The position numbers and the translations under genes were made by a program. From Lachnospiraceae bacterium (GTDB lineage Bacteria > Bacillota > Clostridia > Lachnospirales > Lachnospiraceae), in assembly GCA_017618075.1 (NCBI GenBank), contig JAFZUY010000003.1, forward strand, positions 62,001 to 126,000: a stretch of 64,000 nucleotides of DNA, in the 5' to 3' direction. Positions 27,273 through 38,500 of this stretch are shown one piece after another (within the stretch, counting starts at the first letter, position 1; each line of letters begins with the position of its first letter). The notes beneath the pieces are model-generated. The model was given only the letters and a program-made list of their open reading frames with translations, ran no database searches and had not been told where the DNA came from.

Positions 27273-28367
27273 TTATTTAACAATTCCCTTTTCCAAATAT
27301 TCGGCGAGATTGTTTTTAATATGTTCTTCTGCACGCTCTGCGGCAACTTTTTTCATATCGTGTTCGACCATCAGTTTTACAAGATCTTCAAAGCTTGTCT
27401 TGGTCGGATTCCATCCAAGTTCATTTTTTGCTTTGCTTGGATCACCCCAGAGATTAACTACATCGGTAGGACGATAAAAATCGGGAGATACTTCGATAAG
27501 TATTTTTCCGGTTTTTTTATCTATTCCCTTTTCGTTTATACCTTCACCCTGCCATTCGATTTCTATGCCGGCATAATGAAAGGCAAGAGTTGCAAATTCT
27601 CTGACAGAGTGCTGTACTCCCGTGGCGATAACATAATCTTCGGGTTTGCTGTTCTGTAAGATTAACCACATACATTCAACATAATCTTTGGCATATCCCC
27701 AGTCGCGAAGAGATGACAGATTGCCGAGATATAATTTATCCTGTTTTCCCTGGGCTATACGTGAAGCTGCGAGAGTTATTTTTCTGGTAACAAATGTTTC
27801 GCCTCTTCTTTCGGACTCATGGTTGAAAAGTATTCCGGAACAGCAAAACATATTATAAGCTTCACGGTATTCTTTGGTGATCCAGAATCCGTATTGCTTT
27901 GCAACTGCATAAGGGGAATAAGGGTGGAACGGTGTGGTTTCGGATTGAGGAACTTCCTCAACTTTGCCGTACAGTTCCGAAGTGGAAGCCTGATAAATAC
28001 GACAGGTATCTGCCAATCCGCATACTCTTACGGCTTCGAGTATTCTTAATACACCCGTAGCATCTACGTCGGCAGTAAATTCCGGTACATCGAAGGATAC
28101 CTGAACATGGCTTTGTGCAGCCAAATTATAAATTTCATCGGGCCTAACGCTTCCGATAACCTTAACCAGACTCATTGAATCGGATAAATCGCCGTAATGA
28201 AGATGAAAATCGGGGTTTTCTTCAAGATGAACGATTCTTTCTCTATAATCAACGGAACTTCTTCTGATTATTCCGTGAACTTCATATCCTTTTTCAAGCA
28301 GAAACTCAGACAGATATGACCCGTCCTGACCTGTAACTCCGGTAATTAATGCCTTCTTTTTGCTCAT
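27273..28367 (-). CDS. gmd: GDP-mannose 4,6-dehydratase
   Basis: 364 residues, usual length. It converts GDP-D-mannose to GDP-4-keto-6-deoxymannose, the first step to GDP-L-fucose. Motifs: [19 protein letters not shown] (NADP Rossmann), [30 protein letters not shown], and [11 protein letters not shown] (Tyr-x3-Lys); [15 protein letters not shown] is family-specific. It is divergent from manC, which supplies its substrate, with both promoters in the 115-base gap; AAAGGAAG and AAGGA precede the ATG. Its partner fcl lies about 12.6 kb away on the same strand. Confidence 0.95.
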   Translation of the reverse strand: MSKKKALITGVTGQDGSYLSEFLLEKGYEVHGIIRRSSVDYRERIVHLEENPDFHLHYGDLSDSMSLVKVIGSVRPDEIYNLAAQSHVQVSFDVPEFTADVDATGVLRILEAVRVCGLADTCRIYQASTSELYGKVEEVPQSETTPFHPYSPYAVAKQYGFWITKEYREAYNMFCCSGILFNHESERRGETFVTRKITLAASRIAQGKQDKLYLGNLSSLRDWGYAKDYVECMWLILQNSKPEDYVIATGVQHSVREFATLAFHYAGIEIEWQGEGINEKGIDKKTGKILIEVSPDFYRPTDVVNLWGDPSKAKNELGWNPTKTSFEDLVKLMVEHDMKKVAAERAEEHIKNNLAEYLEKGIVK

Positions 28368-28397
28368 TCCTTAATTGCTTCCTTTCTTGCGTGCGGA

Positions 28398-28426
28398 TTG
28401 CCATTTTTTCTTATTTTTGATAAAAT
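28398..28426 (+). promoter_or_regulatory. Promoter of manC
   Basis: TTGCCA (28398-28403), 17 bases, TAAAAT (28421-28426). The predicted start near 28433 gives a leader of about 50 bases with AAAAGGGG before the ATG at 28483. Confidence 0.6.
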
Positions 28427-28482
28427 CTGCATGTAGCGTTTAAGCGTATTAATTATACTATTAAAAGGGGTAATTTACAAAT

Positions 28483-29793
28483 ATGAATATAATATTGTTA
28501 TCCGGTGGCTCGGGCAAGAGACTTTGGCCTCTTTCAAACGAAATCAGATCTAAACAGTTTATTAAGTTTTTCCGTCGCGAAGACGGCGAATATGAATCGA
28601 TGGTTCAGAGAATCTACGGTCAGATTAAGAAAGTGGATCCTGAAGCAAAAATAACTATTGCAACCGCCAAAAGTCAGGTTTCTGCGATACATAATCAATT
28701 GGAAGAGAATGTAGGAATATCGGTGGAACCCTGCAGAAGAGATACTTTCCCTGCGATTGCTCTGGCAACAATGTATCTTAAAGACGTATTGAACGTGGAT
28801 GAAAATGAATCTGTAGTAGTTTGTCCTATAGATCCTTTTGTTGAAGAAGATTACTTTGAATGCGTAAAAGGTCTTGCCAAGCAGGCAGACAAAGGAGAAG
28901 CAAATCTTGTCCTTATGGGAATAGAACCTACTTATCCTTCAGATAAATACGGATATATTATCCCCGCGGAGAATTCTGAAACCTCATTTGTTAAGGCGTT
29001 TAAGGAAAAACCTTCAGAAGAAACCGCAGCTGAATATATTAAAGAAGGGGCTCTTTGGAATGGCGGAATATTTGCTTATAAACTCAAGTATGTAATAGAT
29101 AAAGCCCATGAATTAATAGATTTTACAGATTATTATGATTTGTTCTCCAAATATAGTTCTTTGGAGAAAATATCTTTTGACTATGCTGTTGTCGAAAAGG
29201 AAAATAAGATTCAGGTTAACAGATTCCGCGGAAAGTGGAAAGATATAGGTACATGGAATACATTAACCGAAAGCATTACCGACAATGTGATAGGTAAAGG
29301 CGAATTGGGAGATGAATGCAACAATGTCCACATAATAAATGAAATGGATGTACCGATTCTGGCGATGGGACTTTCGGATGTGATTATTTCGGCATCTCCC
29401 GAAGGAATTCTTGTTTCTGACAAGCATCAGAGTTCATACATCAAACCTTATGTGGATAAATTTGCCGGTGAGACCATGTTTGCGGAGAAATCATGGGGAA
29501 GCTACAAGGTTATTGATGTGGAAGACGGCTCATTGACCGTTAAAGTCACTTTAAACCCCGGACATTCGATGAACTATCATTCCCATAAAAACAGAGACGA
29601 AGTTTGGGTTGTGATTGAAGGCAAAGGCCGTACGGTTGTCGACGGTATGGAGCAGAATGTTTCCAAAGGTGATGTTATTACCATGTGTGCCGGCTGCAAA
29701 CATACAATATTCGCAGATACCCAATTAATGCTTATAGAAGTACAGCTTGGAGATGAAATATCGGTTTTTGATAAAGAGAAACATGAACTGTAA
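28483..29793 (+). CDS. manC: Mannose-1-phosphate guanylyltransferase (with cupin domain)
   Basis: 436 residues. It makes GDP-mannose from GTP and mannose-1-phosphate. The N-terminal nucleotidyltransferase domain has LSGGSGKRLWPLSNEIRSKQ (signature GG.GTRLWP.S...PKQ, here with Ser-Lys-Gln), VEPCRRDTFPAIALA, and KEKPSEETAAEYI with WNGGIF. The C-terminal cupin (about 340-430) has NYHSHKNRDEVWVVIEGKG, as in type II phosphomannose isomerase domains, though a separate type I isomerase follows. It is divergent from gmd and 11 bases upstream of manA. A phosphomannomutase is not in the window. Confidence 0.93.
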   Translation: MNIILLSGGSGKRLWPLSNEIRSKQFIKFFRREDGEYESMVQRIYGQIKKVDPEAKITIATAKSQVSAIHNQLEENVGISVEPCRRDTFPAIALATMYLKDVLNVDENESVVVCPIDPFVEEDYFECVKGLAKQADKGEANLVLMGIEPTYPSDKYGYIIPAENSETSFVKAFKEKPSEETAAEYIKEGALWNGGIFAYKLKYVIDKAHELIDFTDYYDLFSKYSSLEKISFDYAVVEKENKIQVNRFRGKWKDIGTWNTLTESITDNVIGKGELGDECNNVHIINEMDVPILAMGLSDVIISASPEGILVSDKHQSSYIKPYVDKFAGETMFAEKSWGSYKVIDVEDGSLTVKVTLNPGHSMNYHSHKNRDEVWVVIEGKGRTVVDGMEQNVSKGDVITMCAGCKHTIFADTQLMLIEVQLGDEISVFDKEKHEL

Positions 29794-29804
29794 AGGGTGA
29801 ATTC

Positions 29805-30791
29805 ATGAACAATGCTCCGTTTCTTCTAAGTCCTGTGTATAAAGATTACATCTGGGGCGGAGACAGGTTAAAAAAAGAATTTAATAAAGATACCGAAATA
29901 TCTCCTTTGGCCGAAAGCTGGGAATGCAGTGTTCATCCTGACGGAGAAAGCATGATTATTTCGGGAGAATTCCGGGGAAAGACTTTAAATAACGTTTTGG
30001 ATGATAATCCGGAATTCTTGGGTTCACATCCGGACAAATCTTTCGGATTTCCTCTTTTAATTAAACTGATTGATGCCAATGAAAAACTTTCTCTTCAGGT
30101 TCATCCGAATGATGAATATGCATTTGAATATGAGAATGGTGAACATGGTAAAACGGAGATGTGGTACATCCTGGATGCAAAACCCGATTCCAAATTAATT
30201 TACGGTTTCGCACATAATACCGAAGAAGAGACGGTTAAAAACGCAATAGCTAACGGAACTCTTCAAAAACATCTTAATGAAATCCCGGTTGAAAAGGATG
30301 ATGTTTTTATGGTGAATGCAGGGACGGTTCACGCAATAGGTTCGGGAATTATACTTGCGGAAATTCAGGAAAGCTCAAACCTTACATACAGAATTTTCGA
30401 TTACGACAGAACCGATAAAAACGGACAAAAAAGAAAACTTCACATTGACAAAGCTTTGAAAGTGATGGATTATACCAAAAGCAGTTTCCCGCGCCAGCCT
30501 CTTCGTGTATTAAAATACAGACGCGGAGCGGCGACTGAATTACTGGCAAGGTGCAGATACTTTGAAGTGTCGAGAATGCTTATTAATGCGGATGGAGTTG
30601 ATGTTTTGAATGTCCCGTACGAAGCGGATTCGTTTAGTTTCAGGGTTCTTCTCTGCATTGATGGGCAGGGAAGAATGACGTATGGTTCGGACCATATAGA
30701 ATTCCGTAAAGGAAGCTGCGTTTTCGTTCCGGCAAATTCCGTAAAAATTGAAATAACGGGTAAAGCAACCTTTCTGGATGTCAGAGCTTAA
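29805..30791 (+). CDS. manA: Mannose-6-phosphate isomerase, class I
   Basis: 328 residues, the length of the Firmicute class I enzyme. It interconverts fructose-6-phosphate and mannose-6-phosphate. Zinc-binding residues are visible in LSLQVHPNDEYA (Gln, His), KTEMWYIL (Glu) and NAGTVHAIG (His); YKDYIWGG and ESWE are at the N-terminus. It starts 11 bases after manC, with AAGGGTGA as RBS, so the two form an operon supplying GDP-mannose and, through Gmd and Fcl, GDP-fucose. Confidence 0.93.
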   Translation: MNNAPFLLSPVYKDYIWGGDRLKKEFNKDTEISPLAESWECSVHPDGESMIISGEFRGKTLNNVLDDNPEFLGSHPDKSFGFPLLIKLIDANEKLSLQVHPNDEYAFEYENGEHGKTEMWYILDAKPDSKLIYGFAHNTEEETVKNAIANGTLQKHLNEIPVEKDDVFMVNAGTVHAIGSGIILAEIQESSNLTYRIFDYDRTDKNGQKRKLHIDKALKVMDYTKSSFPRQPLRVLKYRRGAATELLARCRYFEVSRMLINADGVDVLNVPYEADSFSFRVLLCIDGQGRMTYGSDHIEFRKGSCVFVPANSVKIEITGKATFLDVRA

Positions 30792-30823
30792 TATAATATG
30801 ACATTTTCAAAAGGGTTCGTTTT

Positions 30824-30852
30824 TTGCCGTCATTGGATTATTATGATATAAT
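30824..30852 (+). promoter_or_regulatory. Promoter of the initiating sugar transferase gene
   Basis: TTGCCG (30824-30829), 17 bases, TATAAT (30847-30852). The start near 30859 gives a leader of about 33 bases with TTAGGAG before the ATG at 30892. Confidence 0.6.
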
Positions 30853-30891
30853 AACAATGCTTTTTATTATGTTTTAGGAGATATGTGATTT

Positions 30892-32331
30892 ATGTACGAA
30901 AAGAGGAAACGTCTTGAACAGCTTATTACAATGACGGTTGATTTGATCGTTGTTTGTATAAGTTTATTTATAGCGTATCTGATCAGATATCGTTTGTTTT
31001 TTGGCAGAGACAATAATTTTGACCAGGACTGGTTAATATATATATTCCTTTTAGCATATATCCTTGTCGGATTTGCTCATGACTGGAATAAGAAAATGTT
31101 TGTTCGAGGCTTGATAGCCGAACTCAGAAGTATTATTTTTCAGGAAATATTTTTTATAGGTGCAGCGTTTATTATCATTATCGTTCTTCATCGTGCGGAT
31201 GATATTTCACGTTTGCTTTACGGATATTTTATTATAGTCAACACCATTCTTCTCTGGCTCGAAAGATTTCTTCTTAAGTCTTTTATGAACAGAGTCTACA
31301 AATCGGGTAAATACAGCAGTAAGATGCTTGTTGTTCTTCCCGGGGCTATAGCGGAAGAAACTATATCGCAGATTATAAAATATAACGAATGGAATCGTAT
31401 GATTATAGGAGTTGCACTTACGGATGATGTTCATTCAAACGCACAAATTGTTCCGGGGCATCAAACCGTGCTTGGCTTTCCGGTAGTATGCGGCGGTAAA
31501 GATTTGATAGAATTCGCCACTCACAATGAGATTGATGAAGTATTCTTATATGATAATTCATTGGAAGGCACGGAAACACTTACGGACTGGGTAGCGCAGC
31601 TTCAGAATATGGGCATTATAGTTAATGTATGTATATCTTCGTTTGATATCATAGATTCAGGCAAGAAGACCCTTAACCGTGTCGGCAAATACGCAACTGT
31701 AGAATATGCGAGAAACATATTCTCCTGGAAGCAGAAAGTGTTGAAACGTATTCTTGATTTATGTGGAGCGGGTGTAGGTCTTATTATTACAGGAATTATC
31801 TTTCCGTTTATTGCAATTGCCATTAAAGCTGATTCAAAGGGACCGGTCATTTTTAAACAGCCGCGTGTCGGAAAAAACGGTCGTATTTTCACGTTCTATA
31901 AGTTCAGATCCATGTCTGTTGATGCTGAGGCACAAAAAGAAAAGCTTATGGAACAAAACGAAATGAACGGTCTAATGTTTAAGATGCAGGAAGACCCGAG
32001 AATTACCAAGGTCGGAAAATTCTTAAGAAAGACAAGTCTTGATGAATTTCCTCAATTTTTCAATGTATTAAAGGGGGATATGAGTCTTGTCGGAACGAGA
32101 CCGCCAACAGTTCAGGAATATGAGCAGTACTCGCCCAAGCATAAATGCAGACTTTGCATGACTCCGGGAATAACAGGCATGTGGCAGGTGTCCGGAAGAA
32201 GCGAGATTACTGATTTTGAAGAAGTTATAAAACTTGATATGGAATATATAGACGACTGGTCTATTTGGAAGGATATCAAGATTCTGTTTTTGACCGTTTT
32301 TGCGGTTATATTTAAAAAAGGTGCTAAATAA
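30892..32331 (+). CDS. WbaP/CpsE-like polyprenyl-phosphate sugar-1-phosphotransferase
   Basis: 479 residues. About four N-terminal membrane segments (to about 130), a CoA_binding_3-like Rossmann region (about 140-265), a membrane segment, and a C-terminal bacterial sugar transferase domain: KRILDLCGAGVG, GPVIFKQPRVGKNGRIF, FYKFRSM, LRKTSLDEFPQFFNVLKGD, MSLVGTRPP, and TPGITGMWQVSGRS. It attaches the first sugar-phosphate (often galactose or glucose) to undecaprenyl phosphate, starting repeat-unit assembly. It has its own promoter and a terminator after it, so it is transcribed alone. A second, minimal enzyme of this kind is at 52940. Confidence 0.93.
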   Translation: MYEKRKRLEQLITMTVDLIVVCISLFIAYLIRYRLFFGRDNNFDQDWLIYIFLLAYILVGFAHDWNKKMFVRGLIAELRSIIFQEIFFIGAAFIIIIVLHRADDISRLLYGYFIIVNTILLWLERFLLKSFMNRVYKSGKYSSKMLVVLPGAIAEETISQIIKYNEWNRMIIGVALTDDVHSNAQIVPGHQTVLGFPVVCGGKDLIEFATHNEIDEVFLYDNSLEGTETLTDWVAQLQNMGIIVNVCISSFDIIDSGKKTLNRVGKYATVEYARNIFSWKQKVLKRILDLCGAGVGLIITGIIFPFIAIAIKADSKGPVIFKQPRVGKNGRIFTFYKFRSMSVDAEAQKEKLMEQNEMNGLMFKMQEDPRITKVGKFLRKTSLDEFPQFFNVLKGDMSLVGTRPPTVQEYEQYSPKHKCRLCMTPGITGMWQVSGRSEITDFEEVIKLDMEYIDDWSIWKDIKILFLTVFAVIFKKGAK

Positions 32332-32348
32332 ATACAACATTCTTTGGA

Positions 32349-32384
32349 GAGCTCAAAATTTTTTATAATTTTGGGCTCTTTTGA
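32349..32384 (+). terminator. Rho-independent terminator
   Basis: GAGCTCAAAATT (32349-32360) pairs with AATTTTGGGCTC (32367-32378, one mismatch), followed by TTTT. It ends the initiating transferase transcript. A second weaker inverted repeat (ACAAATACTTGT core, about 32440-32460) lies before the next gene. Confidence 0.8.
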
Positions 32385-32514
32385 GCATTATATGTATTAA
32401 GGAAATCAGGTATTTTGTCGAAATATAAATTATGATGAAAAAAACAAATACTTGTTTTTCTGAGATATAAAAAAAGAATAAAAACAGCACATTGTATGAG
32501 AGGGGGAGCGAAGA

Positions 32515-35500
32515 ATGAAGCTAAGGTACAAGTGGAAGAAGAATGCAACAAGAGTACTCAGCATGATTATGGCAATTATGCTGGTTGTTCTTATGATGCC
32601 TTCATCTGTTTATGCAAAAGAAGGGGAAGGCTATGCTCAGACGGTAATAGAAGAGCAGATTGCCGATGAAACCGATTTGGCAGAAGGCGAAGCATTTGAA
32701 GCAGATGGAACAGATTTTGATTTGGATGAATCGGATATCGAAGAATCTGAGGATGAAACTGATTTGGAAGAATCAGACTCCGATGCGGTGAATGAAGCAG
32801 TAACAGATGAAGCTGATTCTGAAGATGCGGATTCGGAGAATGTGGAATCAGATGAAACAGAAAATGATGAAGCATATTCTGACGAAGAAGATACAGAAGA
32901 AGACTCAGATGTAGCGGATGTTGAAGAAACCGATTCCGAAGAAACAGATGTGGAAGAAACTTATTCCGAAGAAGCTGAAATAGAGGAAACAGATTCCGAT
33001 ATAATCGATTCCGAAGATGAAGATTTATCCGAGGAAGAGGAAGTAATCTATTCCGAGGAAGTAAGTCCCGAATTGGATCCCAATGAGGAAAACACTATTC
33101 CGGAAAGCCCAAGAAACGGTTCGGGCGAGGAAGAGCAGAATGAAACTCCCATCATTGAATTTAGTGCGGATGACAAGACATTTATAGAGAGCGATGATTA
33201 TGAACTGGAAAGTACGAATTATTTCGTTAAAACGGAAGATGAAGAAACTTACTATGGGCCTCTCTGGGAAGTAATGCGGTGGCTTAACGATAAATATCCG
33301 GATCATTCCTTTGATTGTCATATTGATGATAATTCGGAAAATCCGTCAAACGGAGATGCAGGGGATACATTCCGTATAGCTTATTATTTGGACGGGCTTG
33401 TTGCGGAATGGACATTAAGTATTGTGGCAAATCCTGTTGCAAGTGTTACTGCATACGACAGAAGTCTTGTTGAGGGTTCAACTTTTACATGTGGCGACTA
33501 TGATGATGATCAAGGACATCATGAGGTTGAGTGGCAGAAATATGATTTCGCACCGAGGTTCAAGGTCGTACTTACGGATGGTTCCGTATTTGATGAAGAA
33601 TATGGTGATGTATGGCAAGTAGTTAACTGGGTTGAGCAAAAAACAGGAATAAGACCGGAATTATGGTGGGATGATACATCTTTCCAGAATCCCCCTGCGG
33701 GATATCCCGCCCCCGGTGAATATCAGGTTTCTTATGGGTTTGCTTCTTTCAGTGGAACATATAAGGCAACAATAACCGCAAATCCTATTCAGAGCGTAGA
33801 AGTATTGGAAGGACTTCAGGTTTTGGAGGGTGACAGAGATCGAAGACGTGATTGGTTCTTCAATGAATACACCGGACAGGATGAAGAAGTTGAATATGAA
33901 GCATATCCCACCTGGCCTACTAAGATTCGCGTAACAGCTCCTTCACTTAGTGAGCAACCTTTTGAAGGAGAACCGGATAAGGTAAAGCAGGATTTGATTG
34001 CAGCTCTCGGTATAAGCGAGGATGAATTCAACAGAGGCGGATTCGGTGATGAATACGACAATCAGTTTGAAGTAACATGGGAGGGTGTCGGCGTTCACCA
34101 CCAGAGATTTAATGTACTTGGTGTATGTGCGGATTATGATGTGGAAGTCGTTTATAATCCTGTAACAAGAATAGTCATTGATCAAAAAGAATTATTGCAG
34201 GGTACTGCGTATCTTGAAAAATGGGACTGGAATGGTCAAGAAGTAGAATGGTACCGTTATGATGCTTGGCCTGATACAATCCATGTATTTTATATGGATG
34301 GAGAGGAAGAAAAAGAACTAAGCGGATCTCCCGATCAGTTGTATGATCAGGTTAGGACGATTGTAGGTGGTTTTAATTTCCATTCGGATATGGATGACGA
34401 TCAGGATCCGGATCATCTGTGGACAGAACCCGGCTTCCCTTATAAGGCAGTATTCTATTATGCAGGAAGAACCAATTCCTATACGGCAGTAATTGTTGAT
34501 AGTCCGATTCAAAGCGTTACTGTAACTAAAGGACGCAATGTTCTGGAAGGAGACAAGGACTTAAGAGACCGTTACTGGGATGAAGAAAAAGAGGAAGAAG
34601 TCTGGGAAGAGTGGCCGGCATACGGTACATGGCCTGATGAAATCAGTGTCCAGACAAGCTTAAGAGATGATCCGTTTGTAGGTAACCCGGACCAGGTTCG
34701 CAGGGATTTGGCTCAGGCACTGGGCAAAGATGAAGAATTTATTAACCGAAGAGGTTTCGGTGATATAAATGATGATCAGACACCTACGAATCAATGGGGA
34801 GTAGGAACTCATCATCAAAGATTTGAGGTAATGGGTGTATATGGCGACTACGATGTTGAAGTAGTAAAAAATCCCATACAATCCTTATCCGTAGAGGATA
34901 AAGAGGTCTTCTTAGGCGATACCCATACGGAAAGATGGACATGGGGACCCGAAGGTCAGGAAGTGGAAGTTGAATGGGAACGTTATGATGTAAGCCCCAG
35001 AAATATCACTGTTACCATTGAAGGTGAAGATGAACCTTTAACAGGAAATCAGGATGAAATTCATGATCGGGTAATGAATATTACCGGAATTGATTTCTGG
35101 TATGGAGATGAAGATCCGCAGAATCCGGATAACCGGTGGACGGAACTTGGGGATTATCAGGTTGATTACCGCTTTGCCGGAATGAGTACGACTTTTTATG
35201 TTCATGTTGTAGATAATCCGATTCAGAGTGTAGAGGTATTGGAAGGACTTCAGGTTTTGGAGGGTGACAGAGATCGCAGACGTGATTGGCGCTGGAATGA
35301 GTCTACCGGACAGGATGAAGAAGTTGAATATGAAGCATATCCCACCTGGCCTAATAAGATTCGAGTAACAGCTCCTTCACTTAGTGAGGAACCTTTTGAA
35401 GGAGAACCGGATAAGGTAAAGCAGGATTTGATTGCAGCTCTCGGTATAAGCGAGGATGAATTCAACAGAGGCGGATTCGGCGATGAAAACGACAATCAGT

Positions 35501-38500
35501 TTGAGAATCCATGGCAGGGTCTCGGCGTTCACCACCAGAGATTTAATGTACTTGGTGTGCGTGCGGATTATGAAGTTGAAGTCGTTAAAAATCCTGTAAC
35601 AAGAATTGTCGTTGATGAAAAAGAATTATTACAGGGTAATAATTATCTTGAAAAATGGTTCTGGAATGATGAAGAAGTAGAATGGTACCGTTATGATGCA
35701 TGGCCTGATACGATCCATGTATTTTATATGGATGGAGAGGAAGAAAAAGAATTAAGCGGATCTCCCGAGCAGTTGTATGATCAGGTTAGGACGATTGCAG
35801 GCGGTTTGAATTTCCATTCGGAGATGGAAGACGAGCAGGATCCGGATAATCTGTGGACGGAGCCCGGCGTACCTTATAATGCAGTATTCTATTATGCAGG
35901 AAGATCCGATGACTATACTGCAACAATTGTTGAGAGCCCGATTCAAAGCATTACGGTAACTAAAGAACGCAGTGTTCTTGAAGGAGACACAGACACAAGA
36001 GACCGTTACTGGGATGAACAAAAAGAGGAAGAAGTCTGGGATGATTGGCAGGCATACGGTACATGGCCTAATGAAATCAGTGTCCAGACAAGCTTAAGAG
36101 ATGAACCGTTTGTCGGTGACCCTAATGATGTTCGAAGAGATTTGGCCGAGGCACTTGGCAAAGATGAAGAATATATTAACCGAAGAGGCTTTGGTAATAT
36201 AAATGATGATCAGACACCTACGAATCAATGGGGAGTAGGAAATCATCATCTGACATTTGAGGTAATGGGTGTATATGCCGACTACGATATTGTAGTATTG
36301 CATAATCCTGTTAAATCTGTTTCGGTAGAAGACAAGACTGTATTCTATGGCAATACGGATCCTGATGTTTACAGATATTGGGATGACGATTTAGAAATGG
36401 ATGTAGAAATACCTTACGATCGTTATAATGTATGGCCGAGTAAGATCAGTGTAGTGGTGGAAACCGCTAACGGCGACAAGACAATCAGCGATGAACCGAA
36501 CCGTGTGTATGATCAGGTAAAACAAATTGTCGGCGTTGATTTCTGGTTTGGAGACGACGGCGGAGGCCAGTTCCCGGATGAAACGTGGCAGGAGGGCGAC
36601 GGACGTCCTAACAACACATGGGACCTCGGAGATCACGAGGTAGGTTTCAGATTTGCCGGAAGAGAAGACACATATACTGTTACAATTGTTTCAAATGCGA
36701 TTGTTTCCGTTTCTGTCGACGAGGATGTTTACCTTCTTGAAGGCGACACATACGATGAGTATGGTTATTGGGATGATGTAAGACAAGAGTGGGTTGGTAC
36801 GGAAGAACCATGGCAAAAATATGGTTATATGGCACATGCAATAACCGTTGTTGCTTTGGTAAACGGAAACGAGGAAACTTTCACGGGAGATGCCTGGGAT
36901 GTCAGAGATCAAGTTGCAGAAGCTCTTAATATAAATCCGGAAGATCTTCGCGTTGAGGTTTATGATAACCAGTCACCCGATAATCTTTGGACACTTGGAA
37001 ACGATAAGATAAAAGAATATGGCTGTATCCTGAATTTTGCCGGAACGACAGCGGATTTCAGAACTTTTGTAGTTGCATTCCCTGTTGCATCAATCAGTGT
37101 GGAAGAGAAAATATTAACCGGCGATGATATAGTTGACTTCCTTGACAATTACATTGATCCGGAAACCGGAGATATAATCCATTTGGATGAAAATGAGAGA
37201 TTTGACGGATATGATGCATATCCGAATGAGATTACTGCTTACTTTAAGGATGAGAACGAATCTCCCATTACCGGTAACCCGGATGAGGTTTGTGCTACAA
37301 TCGTTGATACTTTGGCCGCTGAATTGGGAATAGATGAACTTGGTCATTATCTTGAATTCCCTCGCTACTTCTTATCCGATCAGGTTCCGAATGAGCTTTG
37401 GAGTGAAGGATATCATAAAGCGGAATTCCATTTTGGACCTGTCAGTGCCGAATATGATGCAATTGTACTTGGACCGAACGGAGATTACACAGGTTTGCAT
37501 AAAACACCTGTAGCAATTGTATGGCTGGAGCATGGCTTCCCTAACGAAGAATATACCGGCCTGGTGGAAGGCAGAGTGGCATCTTCTGTAAATGCTGAAG
37601 ACCCTTATAATGTTGATGTTGAATACATTGATGGAACGATGGGACTTTGGTATGTTGAAGACGGTTTCGTTGCATCTGAGTACACGGGACTTAAGAGAAT
37701 CGGAGACAATCTGTATTATCTTAATGCCGGACGTGTAGATAACGAATTCGAAGGACTTTGTAAAGATCTGGATGATGAGAATTCTCCTGTATACTATGTA
37801 AAAGATGGAGCTATAGATAATACATTTACGGGTCCTGCCAGATACACCGATAATCAAAAAACTACACTTCTTTATTTGAAGAATGGTGTAGAAGACTCAA
37901 CCGTAACCGACATTATTACCTTTGAAGGAAAGAAGTATTTCTTTAAGAACGGAAAAGTTGCAAGCGGATGGCAAAGCTTCCAGAATTACTGGTATTACAT
38001 GGATTCTGAAGGTATTGTGAAGACCGGCTGGCTTCAGCTTGGCAAGGTATGGTACTACTTAGACAGCACAGGAAAAATGGTGACCGGCTGGAGAGAAATT
38101 TCCAAAGCCAAGTACTATTTTGATACCTCCGGCGCAATGCAGACAGGCTGGAAGCAGTTAAGCGGAACGTGGTATTACTTTAATACTTCGGGCGAAATGA
38201 TAAAAGGCTGGAAGCAGTTAAGCGGAGTATGGTACTACTTCGATGCCTCCGGTGCAATGCAGAAAGGCTGGAAACAGATAAGCGGAGCATGGTACTACTT
38301 TAATACCTCCGGTGCAATGCAGACAGGCTGGAGACAAATAAGCGGAGCATGGTACTACTTCAATACTTCCGGCGAAATGCGAACAGGATGGTTTAAAGAC
38401 GGTTCCGTTTGGTATTATTTCACCAAATCCGGAGAAATGAAAACCGGATGGCTTAAGGATGGAAATACGTGGTATTATTTCACCGCATCCGGAGCAATGA

